This document shows, piece by piece, positions 49,101 through 56,228 of a stretch of 60,152 nucleotides of DNA. The position numbers were made by a program, and so were the translations under genes. Each line of letters opens with the position of its first letter. The stretch's first letter is position 1. The notes under the pieces are model-generated. The model did not search any database and was not told where the DNA came from. It saw nothing but the letters and a program-made list of their open reading frames with translations. The stretch is from a virus. The DNA is taken from the IMG/VR virus record IMGVR_UViG_3300011115_000619, positions 1-60,152 of that record, one strand, 5' to 3'.

Positions 49101-51317
49101 GGCAACGTCAGCCGTCTGGAGAAGCAGGCGAAGGCTTTCTATGACGCCATCCACAAGGCGACTGAAACTCAGAAGAAGGCCATCTTCAGCTACCTGACCA
49201 CTAAGGGTGCAATTGCACCCAACCTGCCCCCTGCCCTGCAGAAGGCGGCGGTCGAGGTCAAGAAGCAGATCAACGAGATTGGCGAGAACATGGTCTCTCG
49301 CGGGATGCTCTCGCAGGAGAGCCTCGACGAGTACAAGGACAGCTACCTGCCCCGCCTGTACATGAAGTACCTGCTGGAGGGGAAGAACATCAGCACCGGC
49401 CTGCGCGTTGGATCTCAGGAGTATCTGAACCAGCGCAAGAAGCTGACGGTCGAGGAGCGCGTGGCTCTGGGTGAGGTGGAGGAGCCTAGCTTCTTGGCCT
49501 TCACCGCCATGTACCGTCCGCAGCGTGACATGGCCATCATGGACTTCCTGTCTGGCATTGCTCAGACCGGGAACGATTGGGTTCTGCCCGACACCCTGAT
49601 TGACTGGAACGGCAGGAAGGTCACGGCGTACTGGCTGGCTGATGAGGCTCATGCCTTGCGCGAGCGTATGAAGTACGAGCCTGACCCCAAGAAGAGCAAG
49701 TCGATGGGCAAGACCGCACAGCGGATGCAGAAGCTTGCTGACCCCATCATGAATGGCCGCATCCCGGAGAACTACAAGCAGCTTCCCAAGACCAGCCGGT
49801 ATGGTGCCCTCAAAGGCATGACCGTCAGGAAAGAGATCTACGACGATCTCGTGGGCGCTGCCCAGTTCAATGCCGATGCCAGCATGGTAGATAACCTCTT
49901 TGGCGACAGGAACTCCGCGCTCGCAAAGGGCACGCAGTTCTGGAAGATGACCAAGACGATCCTCAACCCGCCGACGCAGGTCCGCAACTTCATCTCGAAC
50001 GCAGTGATGCTCAACCTCTCCGGCGTCAGTCCGCTCATGGTTGGCCCTCGTATGCTTCAGGCCATGAAGGAAATGCGCACCAATGGTCCCGCTTGGCAGA
50101 TCGCCAAGGAGTATGGCGTTGAGGCGACCGGCTTCAACGAGCAGGAGATGCGTGAAGTCAATGAGGCCCTGCAGGAGTACCTGTCGAAGAACACCACCGG
50201 GGTGATGAACGTCAAGGTTCTGGCGAACATCTTCTCGAAGGTCTCGAACAAGGCTGGCAACTGGTATCAGTGGAGCGAGCAGGTCTTCAAGACGGCGAAG
50301 ATCATCGACGAACTGGAGAAGAACAAGGTCTACTCGATGCCCAAGGGATCGAAGGCCCGTCAGAATGCTGAAGGCGCTGCCGCTCTGCAGGCGCACAAGT
50401 GGTTCTTCGACTACAGCCTTGTGCCCCCGTCCATCCGGTCTCTGCGCACAATGCCTTTCGGCGCACCGTTCATCACCTACTACTACAAGGCCCTGCCGGT
50501 TCTTGCTGAGGTGGCGATGAACCCAAGGACGGCATTCCGCTTTGCTCCGTATGTGGCTCTGGCGACCGTGCTTCCTGCCGCAATCGCAAGCTCTTACGAT
50601 GTGGAGGATGAGGACATCGAGAAGCTCAGGATGAGCATGTCGGAACAGCTTCGTGACAAGCCAAACATGTTGCTCATCCCGTGGAAGGACGAGAACGGCA
50701 ACTGGCAGTTCCTCGATGCCGGTTATTTCTTTCCTTGGACGATGTTCCTCACCACAGCAACAAGCATTGCAAAGGGGGATGTATCGGGCGCTTTGAGCAG
50801 CGTGGGCGCTTTGTCCAGCCCGGCTTTGTCTGCCGTGACCGCAATCAAGACCAACATCGATCCGTTCTCAGGCAGGGAGATCATCAACAAGGCTGACCCG
50901 CCGCATGAACAGATGATGTCCCTTGTTCACTATGTGAACAACCTGATCTCGCCTCCGTTCCTGACCCAGTATGGCTTCGCTGGCAAGCTCTATGACAACG
51001 CAACCAACTCTGGCATGAACCGCTATGGCGAACCCAATCAAGACGCCGCACAGATCACTGGCCGTTTCTTTGGCTTCAACTTCTACCCGGTCGTGCCTGA
51101 GATGCAGCGCGGCAGAAACCTTGTGAAAATGCAGGCTGATATCAACGACGTGAAGATGCGGATGCGCTACACAGTGAAGGACCTCAGCCTGACGGATGAG
51201 CAGCGCAGGCGGGCAATTGAGGACTACACTGCGGAGATCCTGAAACGCACCGAGGAACTCGTTCAGTATGCCAAGGACAGCGACATACCGGGCGTCCTCA
51301 AGAAGAAGCAGGGGTAG
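43185..51317 (+). CDS. Giant polyvalent internal virion protein, 2710 aa
   Basis: The largest gene. In order: a short conserved N-terminus; a Gly/Ala-rich possible membrane segment (about 130-170); Ala/Pro linkers joining several winged-helix-like units (about 570-640, 680-740, 785-840 and 920-1000); a low-GC helical insert (about 1170-1325); a zincin-like domain with HEPFH (His1495, Glu1496, His1499) and a possible third ligand Glu1593; a 232-residue domain between two GEFSVRG motifs (1671 and 1909); and a long helical C-terminus with NPPTQVRNFISN. It probably is ejected into the host, as T7 gp16 is, and carries cell-wall or protein-cutting activity. Three palindromes lie in frame in it. Confidence 0.85.
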   Translation: MVKRVSFAGNTIEFPDEFSREQIDQIIKERAPEYRKIFGIKEPEKPSGFKAAVGSGIDALQQQLYSAGEGAAGALGLESLAKFAGEGAARNKAEAAAALPEQMQFGKAESLGDYWRAAKEALGTSLPQMAPSVVAGALTGAAAGSAVPVLGTGIGALIGGTAAGLPQFFGANRERQKEENAGVVKSEGAALLAAVPQAAMDSLLGKFIPGAGRAVAGGVLTRAVKSGAEGVITEVPTEVGQSILERLQAGLPLDDDEAIGEYKEAAIAAGILGGGIGSVSGAAQKRAMTDQEMRALAGQEQSDQLQQNINDARMAAPAAAPAALPTAPAGTPPATTTAPATASATATTTTPATAPATGATAPNALAATPPAATPSAAPASSLVNQQAAETAAQIEAATAPEPAPTLPKGKPVRVTYLNDDGSDADVAQEMQLVGNEPDGTPILINPQGLPFKPEPNRVRIEPLEVTTPSPAQQVAQAEELPSATELTAEPAPEQEMDLSTALKELIDRADLKAAPAPVENAPAPEQTTGLLEDIKTLIENADLKAAPAPAENVPSTVQPETAAPASKRVRKSQAKPDTLTPEQEVVFEQAINSLPAGIRIINTTDLGRQLGFSATAMFKTLGRLAEEGKVQKTGKGPYMRVEASVAPAANEIIEAPAAQPTPQPATQAQPNIFDALVNLASTQARKMYPGEIISAEEFAEQRNITLEQAQEALGSNPFFKEEDGVFERLEKPQDDTPPAPAAKPKAAAPKKAPAQKAAPAAATEPKQKAARKPKATPEQLQAARDSIIAAPVKTKLDLPALMKQHDMTMEEVRGVARSLVDEGFVVLPSKSKGYIRTAKEAPKAAAPKVEAPKVEKVAEAPKVPSQEQAAPETKPVEQVVEKPVEPKAEVAPQPPAPAAEETEAETVTEKVDVADLLAALKKEAAAAPQLTDSEKLAMAGINKLSLKPDSVVSALTLMAKIREINPNSGLTAAKIKNEIFPELVKKGILVPGEKGTGNFLIPPKQKAAPKPRGPRTQESRRAGAERAAAKKNIDKAKTAAPVEEEVEAEEGASIREILNSQKDPDQRLETLTEDSALDLDIDDFIAEVEKIKNEKLAAAPKDDPFDASFLMDALGFMEDIDPADPEAVFEAQKLLVNAIGKTDNLLAPEVREDLQKAWAEGGEGDGTPGELTEDQKLKKRFDVLNEFGNKITLGNMGSFINSLNNEGLIDAKSKYWQDTLSQLYGIFSNEGKISALSYLENRFNQYRADLKSKPADKSMTPKQEAQKEIDNLHDNNQINTNSLLGLVDDFVKRGLFNEDIAKVVRSSIKSNAYQGSIVLERALSAKSIEELSTRGANALETEAEAEAKPKRTKRRKGKKKAAKEAKAAPELTPEQIAEREARRAEAQSFLNERLAKMEASGPFGQKAAAEVRRVLADGDISNVQAHHAFVMAEIATKLLKGTAANPDIRFLKSVDYDGRRLRRGNPDALAGLIEFSLNDAEGKSVLGYSRETAAHEPFHVLQDLMEQYDPATSKILFGQRTGIDPDTGHGIYKGGAFRDGMTLADISPSIQRTLKNLSPEPGGGSYWSRFSEQYNAQDAAGERLRSEFGKQREAMAYVFGMLADAKERGFNTNSLDPAFKRFVNFLAAFREKMGSFLRGEGYRSTDQVLEDYISGERQKGYGEEVDRGGLGEFSVRGNDPVFVRTYKELRESARSRSDWKDWYDRHDKLLRDTFGNDAELFQTILSATSQAASVAANVGLALKAYRQMKSNANQFEGFLPAVIKNLERIRADEALRGAKISEYGKASAGDEAGIAVDRHIAMIMFDKKSPNAREIAVAKEWIRDIARDLGWKPREVQAALWAANQVIQGKDPADVRSYDYFLDRKANQIAALRSAFPDVGREAGGIRESSKAVQSGEERSQRGGVGSDGEFSVRGGRLSEKAEMAINRGQLQNASKNLTIMQRLKKMAQRVFDPLADMTGRDEYLMQRYRALGNVSRLEKQAKAFYDAIHKATETQKKAIFSYLTTKGAIAPNLPPALQKAAVEVKKQINEIGENMVSRGMLSQESLDEYKDSYLPRLYMKYLLEGKNISTGLRVGSQEYLNQRKKLTVEERVALGEVEEPSFLAFTAMYRPQRDMAIMDFLSGIAQTGNDWVLPDTLIDWNGRKVTAYWLADEAHALRERMKYEPDPKKSKSMGKTAQRMQKLADPIMNGRIPENYKQLPKTSRYGALKGMTVRKEIYDDLVGAAQFNADASMVDNLFGDRNSALAKGTQFWKMTKTILNPPTQVRNFISNAVMLNLSGVSPLMVGPRMLQAMKEMRTNGPAWQIAKEYGVEATGFNEQEMREVNEALQEYLSKNTTGVMNVKVLANIFSKVSNKAGNWYQWSEQVFKTAKIIDELEKNKVYSMPKGSKARQNAEGAAALQAHKWFFDYSLVPPSIRSLRTMPFGAPFITYYYKALPVLAEVAMNPRTAFRFAPYVALATVLPAAIASSYDVEDEDIEKLRMSMSEQLRDKPNMLLIPWKDENGNWQFLDAGYFFPWTMFLTTATSIAKGDVSGALSSVGALSSPALSAVTAIKTNIDPFSGREIINKADPPHEQMMSLVHYVNNLISPPFLTQYGFAGKLYDNATNSGMNRYGEPNQDAAQITGRFFGFNFYPVVPEMQRGRNLVKMQADINDVKMRMRYTVKDLSLTDEQRRRAIEDYTAEILKRTEELVQYAKDSDIPGVLKKKQG
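44256..44269. repeat. Dispersed palindrome core in the giant protein linker
   Basis: Exact core GGTGCA-AC-TGCACC, read as Gly-Ala-Thr-Ala-Pro in a Thr/Ala/Pro linker. Confidence 0.85.
47187..47200. repeat. Dispersed palindrome variant in the giant gene
   Basis: GGTGCA-AA-TGCACT, one mismatch, read as Gly-Ala-Asn-Ala-Leu just before a Lys-rich linker. Confidence 0.75.
49206..49219. repeat. Dispersed palindrome core in the giant gene
   Basis: Exact core GGTGCA-AT-TGCACC, read as Gly-Ala-Ile-Ala-Pro. Confidence 0.85.
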
Positions 51318-51322
51318 ACATC

Positions 51323-51565
51323 ATGGCAAAGGAACGTGACTACAAGAACGAGTACCTGACCTACCACGCGAAGCCGGAGCAAAAGAAAAACCGCGCTCAG
51401 CGCAACGCGGCTCGCGCCACCATGATGAAGGCTGGAAAGGTGGCAAAGGGTGATGGTAAGGATGTGGATCACCTGAAGCCGATCCGCTCTTCAGGTACAA
51501 ATGCACCCAAAAACCTTCGGGTCACATCCGTCAAGGCCAACCGTGGTTGGCGAGGCAAGCCATGA
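51323..51565 (+). CDS. HNH-like small basic protein, 80 aa
   Basis: DYKNEYLTYHAKPEQKKNR then DGKDVDHLKPIRS and NLRVTSVKANR. The DxDH...N pattern resembles a minimal HNH fold common before phage lysis genes; cysteines are absent. A palindrome variant (51494-51507) interrupts it in frame as SGTNAP. Nuclease activity is not certain. Confidence 0.68.
   Translation: MAKERDYKNEYLTYHAKPEQKKNRAQRNAARATMMKAGKVAKGDGKDVDHLKPIRSSGTNAPKNLRVTSVKANRGWRGKP
51494..51507. repeat. Dispersed palindrome variant in a small gene
   Basis: GGTACA-AA-TGCACC, one mismatch, in frame as Gly-Thr-Asn-Ala-Pro. Confidence 0.7.
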
Positions 51566-51978
51566 TCTATGACCGTGATACCCTCATGCAAGAACTCGTC
51601 CGCGATGAGGGGGTGAAGTTGCAGCCTTATCGTTGCACCGCAGGCAAGCTGACCATTGGTGTGGGCAGGAACATTGAGGACCGTGGCATCACCAACGCGG
51701 AAGCCATGTACCTTCTGAACAACGACATCGCCATCTGCGAGAGCGAACTGACCGCCGTCCTGCCCAAGTGGCGGGAACTCTCAGACACCCGTCAGCGTGT
51801 GCTTCTGAACATGGTGTTCAATCTTGGTCGCGCTAGGCTTTCTGGCTTCACAAAGTTCATCGCCTGCCTGAAGATGAATGACTTCCCCGGTGCTGCCGAA
51901 CAGATGATGGACAGCCTCTGGGCCAAACAAGTCGGGCAGCGGGCAGTGCGCCTGCGCGACATGCTGTTGAGGGGATAA
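51562..51978 (+). CDS. Endolysin, GH24 lysozyme
   Basis: A 138-residue T4-type lysozyme that cuts peptidoglycan at the end of infection. The catalytic triad fits the spacing E-(8)-C-(5)-T: Glu16, Cys25, Thr31, in DEGVKLQPYRCTAGKLTIG. Cys in place of Asp is a known variant of the family. There is no signal peptide, so a holin is needed; one is encoded 130 bases downstream. The ATG overlaps the stop before it. Confidence 0.92.
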   Translation: MIYDRDTLMQELVRDEGVKLQPYRCTAGKLTIGVGRNIEDRGITNAEAMYLLNNDIAICESELTAVLPKWRELSDTRQRVLLNMVFNLGRARLSGFTKFIACLKMNDFPGAAEQMMDSLWAKQVGQRAVRLRDMLLRG

Positions 51979-52106
51979 TGAACTTCTGGGTCTTCCTCCT
52001 GTGCGCTTTCGCCATGGGCCTTATCATCATGCCGGTGATCTTTGCGCTGGCTGCTGATCCTTCCCCTCCCCGCCCCAACCAGCCTCGCAAGAAGCGTCCT
52101 TTCTGA
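51978..52106 (+). CDS. Small membrane protein in the lysis operon, 42 aa
   Basis: One membrane segment (MNFWVFLLCAFAMGLIIM and onward to about residue 25) followed by a Pro/Arg/Lys tail. It overlaps the endolysin stop by one base (TAATG) and the holin start (TGATG). A likely antiholin or accessory lysis protein, from position only. Confidence 0.65.
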   Translation: MNFWVFLLCAFAMGLIIMPVIFALAADPSPPRPNQPRKKRPF

Positions 52107-52507
52107 TGGACCCAATCTCAACTCTCGCCACCCTTGGCAACACGCTGATCAGCCGGATCTGGCCAGATCCCAAAGATCAGGCCACGGCAGAGGCGATGCT
52201 GATCAAGGCCCAGATGGATGCGGCCATTGCTCAGGCGCAGCAGCAGATCGACATCAACAAGATCGAGGCCGCCAGTACGAACGTCTTCGTATCAGGTTGG
52301 CGTCCATTTGTGGGCTGGGCGTGTGGAGCGGCTTTTGCCGGACACTTCATTGTGATCCCGTCACTCAACTGGATCGTGCAATTGTTTGGTCACGCCCCGA
52401 TTGTGGTGCCGTTTGACATGTCCACCCTCTCAACCGTCCTCATGGGTCTCCTCGGCTTGGGAACTCTTCGCACGGTGGAGAAGGTGAGCGGGGTCGCAAG
52501 CAAGTAG
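52106..52507 (+). CDS. Holin, GTA 3-TM type
   Basis: A 133-residue protein with an N-terminal amphipathic region, the motif FVSGWRPFVGW, and three hydrophobic segments (about residues 66-85, 90-110 and 112-125). This fits the 3-TM holin family used by gene transfer agents of alphaproteobacteria. It would open the inner membrane for the endolysin. Confidence 0.86.
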   Translation: MDPISTLATLGNTLISRIWPDPKDQATAEAMLIKAQMDAAIAQAQQQIDINKIEAASTNVFVSGWRPFVGWACGAAFAGHFIVIPSLNWIVQLFGHAPIVVPFDMSTLSTVLMGLLGLGTLRTVEKVSGVASK

Positions 52508-52512
52508 TCTGG

Positions 52513-52926
52513 TCAGAACCAGATGAACTCCTTGAGGTCGATGAGGACGACCGGCTCGATGTCATCAGGATCGTTGCGGTCAGTGCGTCCGCCCATCTCC
52601 AGTTCAAACGGGCAGGGGAAGAACACAAAGCCAATCCTGTCTGTCCACTGAACCACAAGCAGCGCCTTGGTGTCTGTCATGCGGGCCAGTTCACACATGG
52701 CCATGTACTTCCCCAGAGACAGCAAGTAGGTGGGGTAGCGCGAGGAGGGGAATGGCCTGCACTTCGCCTCAGCGAAGGCCGCGATCTTCCCCTTGCGGGT
52801 GAGGGAGAAGTCGGCCCGGTATGACTTGGGGTTCTTGTGGGCCTCGCAGTTCCACTTCTCGCTGACCCTGTCGATCAGGTCGCGCTCTGCTTTGAGCGTG
52901 GCTGCGTTCTCGTAGGTTGGTCTCAT
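52513..52926 (-). CDS. PD-(D/E)XK nuclease-like protein, 137 aa
   Basis: Asp39 in YRADFSL followed by FAEAKC (Glu53-x-Lys55) forms the core of a PD-(D/E)XK nuclease; a helix YLLSLGKYMAM follows as usual. It could be a small DNA repair or restriction-like nuclease. It faces the holin gene tail to tail with only five bases between. Confidence 0.72.
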   Translation of the reverse strand: MRPTYENAATLKAERDLIDRVSEKWNCEAHKNPKSYRADFSLTRKGKIAAFAEAKCRPFPSSRYPTYLLSLGKYMAMCELARMTDTKALLVVQWTDRIGFVFFPCPFELEMGGRTDRNDPDDIEPVVLIDLKEFIWF

Positions 52927-53141
52927 CCTGTTTCCTTAAAGCTGATCCACCGGCCAGAGGACGTTGTGAGGTGCGCCATTCCGGGGGAACACACCAGAGG
53001 AAAACCCTGCACACAACGCGATCTCTGACCGATGGGGAGTGGCCATCCCCGTGCTTCTGTGGCCACCCGTCAGGCGCTGAGGAACCGCTAGTATTCCCCC
53101 ACGGGACGAACTGATATTTTGGATGCAAATGCACCCGTGGG
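52927..53141. other. Gene-poor gap
   Basis: 215 bases between two leftward genes. It holds a palindrome variant at 53122-53135 and a weak 36-residue reading frame (52936-53046, minus strand, starting MATPHRSEIAL) without a clear ribosome site. I do not call that frame a gene. Confidence 0.5.
53122..53135. repeat. Dispersed palindrome variant
   Basis: GATGCA-AA-TGCACC, one mismatch, preceded by TTTTG. No ribosome site follows. Confidence 0.7.
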
Positions 53142-53492
53142 CTAGGTGCCATCGCCCCATTTGTGGACGTGGCAGAGCCGGTTCTGAGGCCCAGCACTCT
53201 TGAACAGCACGCCACAAGTCATGCACTTCCTCATGGCAGGCTTGTCATTGATCATGGGTTCATCGCCCTCGATCCTGCCACGAGCCTGCACAAAGAACTG
53301 GTGCCTTTTCTTCCTCTCCTGCGCCTTCAGGTTCTTGAAGAACATCTGGAAGGAGTAGGCCTTGTGGCGGATGCCATTGGGCGTACGGCCCGGAAACAAG
53401 GCTACGACCTCGCTTCCGTCCGCACGTCTTGCCCAAAGCTCATGGAGCAACTGCTCCTCTTCAGGCGACCAAGGTCCCATTCGCTTGTACAA
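53142..53492 (-). CDS. SANT/Myb-like and zinc-finger protein, 116 aa
   Basis: The N-terminus WSPEEEQLLHELWAR and IRHKAYSF resembles a SANT/Myb-like DNA-binding helix bundle. The C-terminus has CMTCG...RLCHVH, a likely zinc site. The start is a TTG at 53492 right after the preceding TAA, with AAGGGG upstream; the next ATG (53480) has no ribosome site. A possible regulator of late or early genes. Confidence 0.72.
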   Translation of the reverse strand: MYKRMGPWSPEEEQLLHELWARRADGSEVVALFPGRTPNGIRHKAYSFQMFFKNLKAQERKKRHQFFVQARGRIEGDEPMINDKPAMRKCMTCGVLFKSAGPQNRLCHVHKWGDGT

Positions 53493-54155
53493 TTACGACC
53501 CCTTGTTGCTCAGCTTGCTGATGCGGAGATCGATTGTATCAAGGGTGCTGCGCAGATCTCTAGCACTCTGCATGAGAGCCTCGACCTGCGTGGTGAGGAA
53601 GCGGGCGCTCCTGACCTGAGCGTCCACCTTCTCACCCACCGCCTTGGCCTCTGCCATCAGAGCCTCGATCTCAGGGTCGAGCTTGAAGTCGCCAAAGGCT
53701 TCCCTGCGGACCTTGGCGATAACGGCAGATGGCAGGCCCATCTCTAGACCGATTTTCTCGTCTGAGTATCCGCCCGTGTACTGGCCACTGGGTGAGTGCC
53801 AGTACATCTCCAGTGCCTCGAAGATGTCCCTCATCTGCCGCATCGTCGGCTCAGCCAGTGATACTGGCTTTGCCTTGACCGCCTCGACCTGCTGCTTCGG
53901 TGCAACGATCACCATCTCTGCCTCCTGCTTTGGGGCTGGCTTATCCGCCATCTTGCAGGCAGGGCATGTACCGTTGGTGCGGTTCACATCCCAGCCCATC
54001 ATGCCAAACTTCTTTGCAATCACCTCCGGCGGGAGATGCTTGCGCAAAGAGACAACCTCACGGCTCTGGCAGGACTTGCACTCAAGCTGCGCAGCCATGG
54101 TGGTTGCTCCACCGGGACCTCTCTCCCGGATGCGTGTCCAAGGAACCTCACTCAT
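53493..54155 (-). CDS. Zinc-finger and coiled-coil protein, 220 aa
   Basis: CKSC and CPAC near the N-terminus form a zinc finger; then a HTH-like segment (YSDEKIGLEMGLPSAVIAKVRRE) and a C-terminal coiled coil. Start at 54155 overlaps the upstream stop (ATGA). A DNA-binding regulator is likely; the target is unknown. Confidence 0.72.
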   Translation of the reverse strand: MSEVPWTRIRERGPGGATTMAAQLECKSCQSREVVSLRKHLPPEVIAKKFGMMGWDVNRTNGTCPACKMADKPAPKQEAEMVIVAPKQQVEAVKAKPVSLAEPTMRQMRDIFEALEMYWHSPSGQYTGGYSDEKIGLEMGLPSAVIAKVRREAFGDFKLDPEIEALMAEAKAVGEKVDAQVRSARFLTTQVEALMQSARDLRSTLDTIDLRISKLSNKGS

Positions 54156-54484
54156 TTCGTTTCCTCGAACATGGGGATCTGCTTCCCGGTTACATCGAGG
54201 GGCGGGGGAGTGGGTGCCCATGTGTCTGTGGGCACAAACTCAATGTTGATGTAGTGGCCAAGGAACTCACCAATCCGTGAGATCTCAGAAAGGTTGAAGT
54301 CCAGCCGCTCGCGTGCCCTGCCGCTCAGCAGGTCAACAAGACGAAGTTCTGCAATCTCAGTCTCCCGTGCCAACGTCGCGGTCGAGATACGACGCAGGGA
54401 CATGGCGTAGTGGATCTCTGAGGCCATGCCGTGGCGAAGGGCGTTCTCAGCGGCGGCAACCTCGTGCTGCTTCTTTCCGGTCAT
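54152..54484 (-). CDS. Putative helix-turn-helix protein, 110 aa
   Basis: The segment ISTATLARETEIAELRLVDLL resembles a Cro/CI-type helix-turn-helix. AAGGAGA precedes the ATG. No repressor cleavage domain is present. Heads the regulator pair with the downstream zinc-finger gene. Confidence 0.65.
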   Translation of the reverse strand: MTGKKQHEVAAAENALRHGMASEIHYAMSLRRISTATLARETEIAELRLVDLLSGRARERLDFNLSEISRIGEFLGHYINIEFVPTDTWAPTPPPLDVTGKQIPMFEETK

Positions 54485-54519
54485 CTCTATCTCCTTGTCT
54501 GGTGCATTAAGGGTGGGGG

Positions 54520-54816
54520 TTATTTCACCGGCATGTTCGTTTCGTTGAACATCTCGATGGTGCGCATGTCATTGAGCATCAGGGTGGCGTAGCCAATGAT
54601 ATCCACGACATTGTCTTGGTAGGTGACATCCCCATTAAGCATCCTGCCCAGCTTGTGGGCGATCATCTCTAGGGCCTCCTTTTGACTGGAGGTGAGGTTC
54701 CTCCACTTGGGGGAATTGTGCATGACCCGCTTGAGGTCCTGCGTGATCTGAGCATGGCGGTCGAAGGCTCCATATCGATTGCCACGCTCTGCCAGAACAT
54801 TGTTGATCTCCGTCAC
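54520..54816 (-). CDS. DUF6378-like protein, 98 aa
   Basis: ERGNRYGAFDRHAQITQDLK and EALEMIAHKLGRMLNGD followed by YQDNVVDIIGYA match what I recall as DUF6378, widespread in phages, related in pattern to MazG-like helical proteins. Function not proven. The start overlaps the stop of the gene before it. Confidence 0.82.
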   Translation of the reverse strand: MTEINNVLAERGNRYGAFDRHAQITQDLKRVMHNSPKWRNLTSSQKEALEMIAHKLGRMLNGDVTYQDNVVDIIGYATLMLNDMRTIEMFNETNMPVK

Positions 54817-55244
54817 CTTGTGTCTCCCTTGAACCTGTCCACGATGTTGAGGAACGTCTTGCGGGCGTCCGCGTCTGACTTCAATTCAGACCGGCTCTCG
54901 ATGCCAGCCATCTCACATACAGCGTCGGCAGCGGCTCTCTCAGAGGCATCAAACGCCATGCCCTGTGTGACCAGCCATTTCTGGAACTTAGGCTCCCTGC
55001 ACAAGGCTCCGGCGATCTGGACTGCCTTCTTGCCCTCGGTGACATCCGCAGGCTCTACAGGCTTATCATCGTCGTCCAGCTTGACCAGCGCCGCCACATA
55101 CCTGCTGCCCACCCAGTCGGTGAACAGGCTGGGCGGAACCTCATTCGGATGTATCGCCAGCGTCAGGATGATCCCCGACTTGTCCTGCTTGAGCGATATC
55201 TTCACCGCCTCGAAATTGATTGCTGCGTCCCTGATATCGGTCAT
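54813..55244 (-). CDS. Hypothetical protein, 143 aa
   Basis: Contains FEAVKISLKQDKSGIILTLAIHP and PADVTEGKKAVQIAGALCR, a pattern seen in phages of alphaproteobacteria. Start at 55244 is nine bases after GGAGG; an ATG at 55253 is too close to that site. Its 5' end overlaps the previous gene by 104 bases, which is unusual. Confidence 0.72.
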   Translation of the reverse strand: MTDIRDAAINFEAVKISLKQDKSGIILTLAIHPNEVPPSLFTDWVGSRYVAALVKLDDDDKPVEPADVTEGKKAVQIAGALCREPKFQKWLVTQGMAFDASERAAADAVCEMAGIESRSELKSDADARKTFLNIVDRFKGDTR

Positions 55245-55521
55245 ATTCTGCATCCTCCTTTCGCATCTCCTCGACTGCTTCCTCGTACAGATTCTGTACA
55301 TGCATGGACAAGTCCATCAGAACGTCAGCTTTGAAAAGAGCGTTCTCTTTCATGAACCTACGACTGAACTTGAAGCTATACATCTCTCCGGTCTCGTAGC
55401 TGCACTCAGCTTCAAAGAACTTCCTGACACATGCGCTTTCATATTCCAGTCGATCCTCCTTCTCCTCGTCAGTCATGTCTGGTCCTGCGTCATAGCAGCC
55501 AAGAACATATTGCTTCGCCAT
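55141..55521 (-). CDS. Hypothetical protein, 126 aa
   Basis: Function not recognised. Acidic, with a conserved-looking N-terminus (MAKQYVLGCYDAG) and helical middle. Preceded by a palindromic leader. The last 35 codons overlap the next gene in another frame; the true end could be shorter if a frameshift exists. Confidence 0.65.
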   Translation of the reverse strand: MAKQYVLGCYDAGPDMTDEEKEDRLEYESACVRKFFEAECSYETGEMYSFKFSRRFMKENALFKADVLMDLSMHVQNLYEEAVEEMRKEDAEYDRYQGRSNQFRGGEDIAQAGQVGDHPDAGDTSE

Positions 55522-55532
55522 CTTCTTTGTCC

Positions 55533-55556
55533 TTTCGGATGCAATTGCACCTATGG
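55533..55556 (-). promoter_or_regulatory. Palindromic leader
   Basis: Core GATGCA-AT-TGCACC; read leftward, CATCCGAAAGGA runs into the ribosome site of the 126-residue gene. Confidence 0.78.
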
Positions 55557-56228
55557 GGTTTGCTTCTGCAGGATCGACCCAATGGCATGAACGCCCTGAA
55601 CAAGGTCGCGCAAATTGGGCAGAGTGTCTGGGTAGAGACCGCTCTCCTTGCCTTCCATCACCGCAAACGCAACCCGCTCACACTCCTTCTTGTACCAATC
55701 CTTTGGTGTGTAGGCGGTGAAGTAGGGAGCAAACTGCTTGTTCTTTTCTGCCCAATGCTGAAGAACCGCGAAGCCATTGAGGTTGGTCATGTACAGGTGC
55801 CTGTAACCATCCTTCACGTCATTCATCAGCCCTGACTCGTAGAGATCACGAGCCGCCTTGTCGCGGATGGCTGCGCCGTTGCTGGTGCTTTTCACGCCGG
55901 GGCTAACCTTCCTGCGAAGGCCGGTGAGCAGAAGCATCGCAACCTTGTTGGGAGTTCCCAAGTACATGCAGGGAGACTTCTTCCATTCTTCGGCAAGGTG
56001 GGCCGCAAGGACGGCTGAGTCCGATCCGTTCTCTCCAATCTTGTTCATCTCCTTCAGGGCGCGGAACAGCTTGAGGTCGCCATCCTTTGCCCTGTTGACC
56101 ATGTCCTGCGCCAAGAAAATGTGCTTCACGTTGACGTGGTCGGTTGTCCCGTCCGCATACCGCAGGGTCACCTTCGTGCAGTCATGCTCAAGAGTGTTAA
56201 CCTCCACTACGGCAGTGGGTCTCTTCAT
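55551..56228 (-). CDS. Hypothetical protein, 225 aa
   Basis: Function not recognised. The N-terminus has beta strands (VTLRYADGTTDHVNVKHIFL), the rest is helical with several Trp and Tyr. The start overlaps the previous stop by ATGA. The gene lies among recombination and regulatory genes. Confidence 0.72.
   Translation of the reverse strand: MKRPTAVVEVNTLEHDCTKVTLRYADGTTDHVNVKHIFLAQDMVNRAKDGDLKLFRALKEMNKIGENGSDSAVLAAHLAEEWKKSPCMYLGTPNKVAMLLLTGLRRKVSPGVKSTSNGAAIRDKAARDLYESGLMNDVKDGYRHLYMTNLNGFAVLQHWAEKNKQFAPYFTAYTPKDWYKKECERVAFAVMEGKESGLYPDTLPNLRDLVQGVHAIGSILQKQTP

Noticed and set aside
48027-50396. Long antisense reading frame of 789 residues
   Set aside because: It lies wholly opposite the giant virion gene and reflects its codon bias; no ribosome site and an unlikely protein composition.
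52936-53046. 36-residue leftward frame
   Set aside because: No clear ribosome site and no recognised family; noted under the gap instead.
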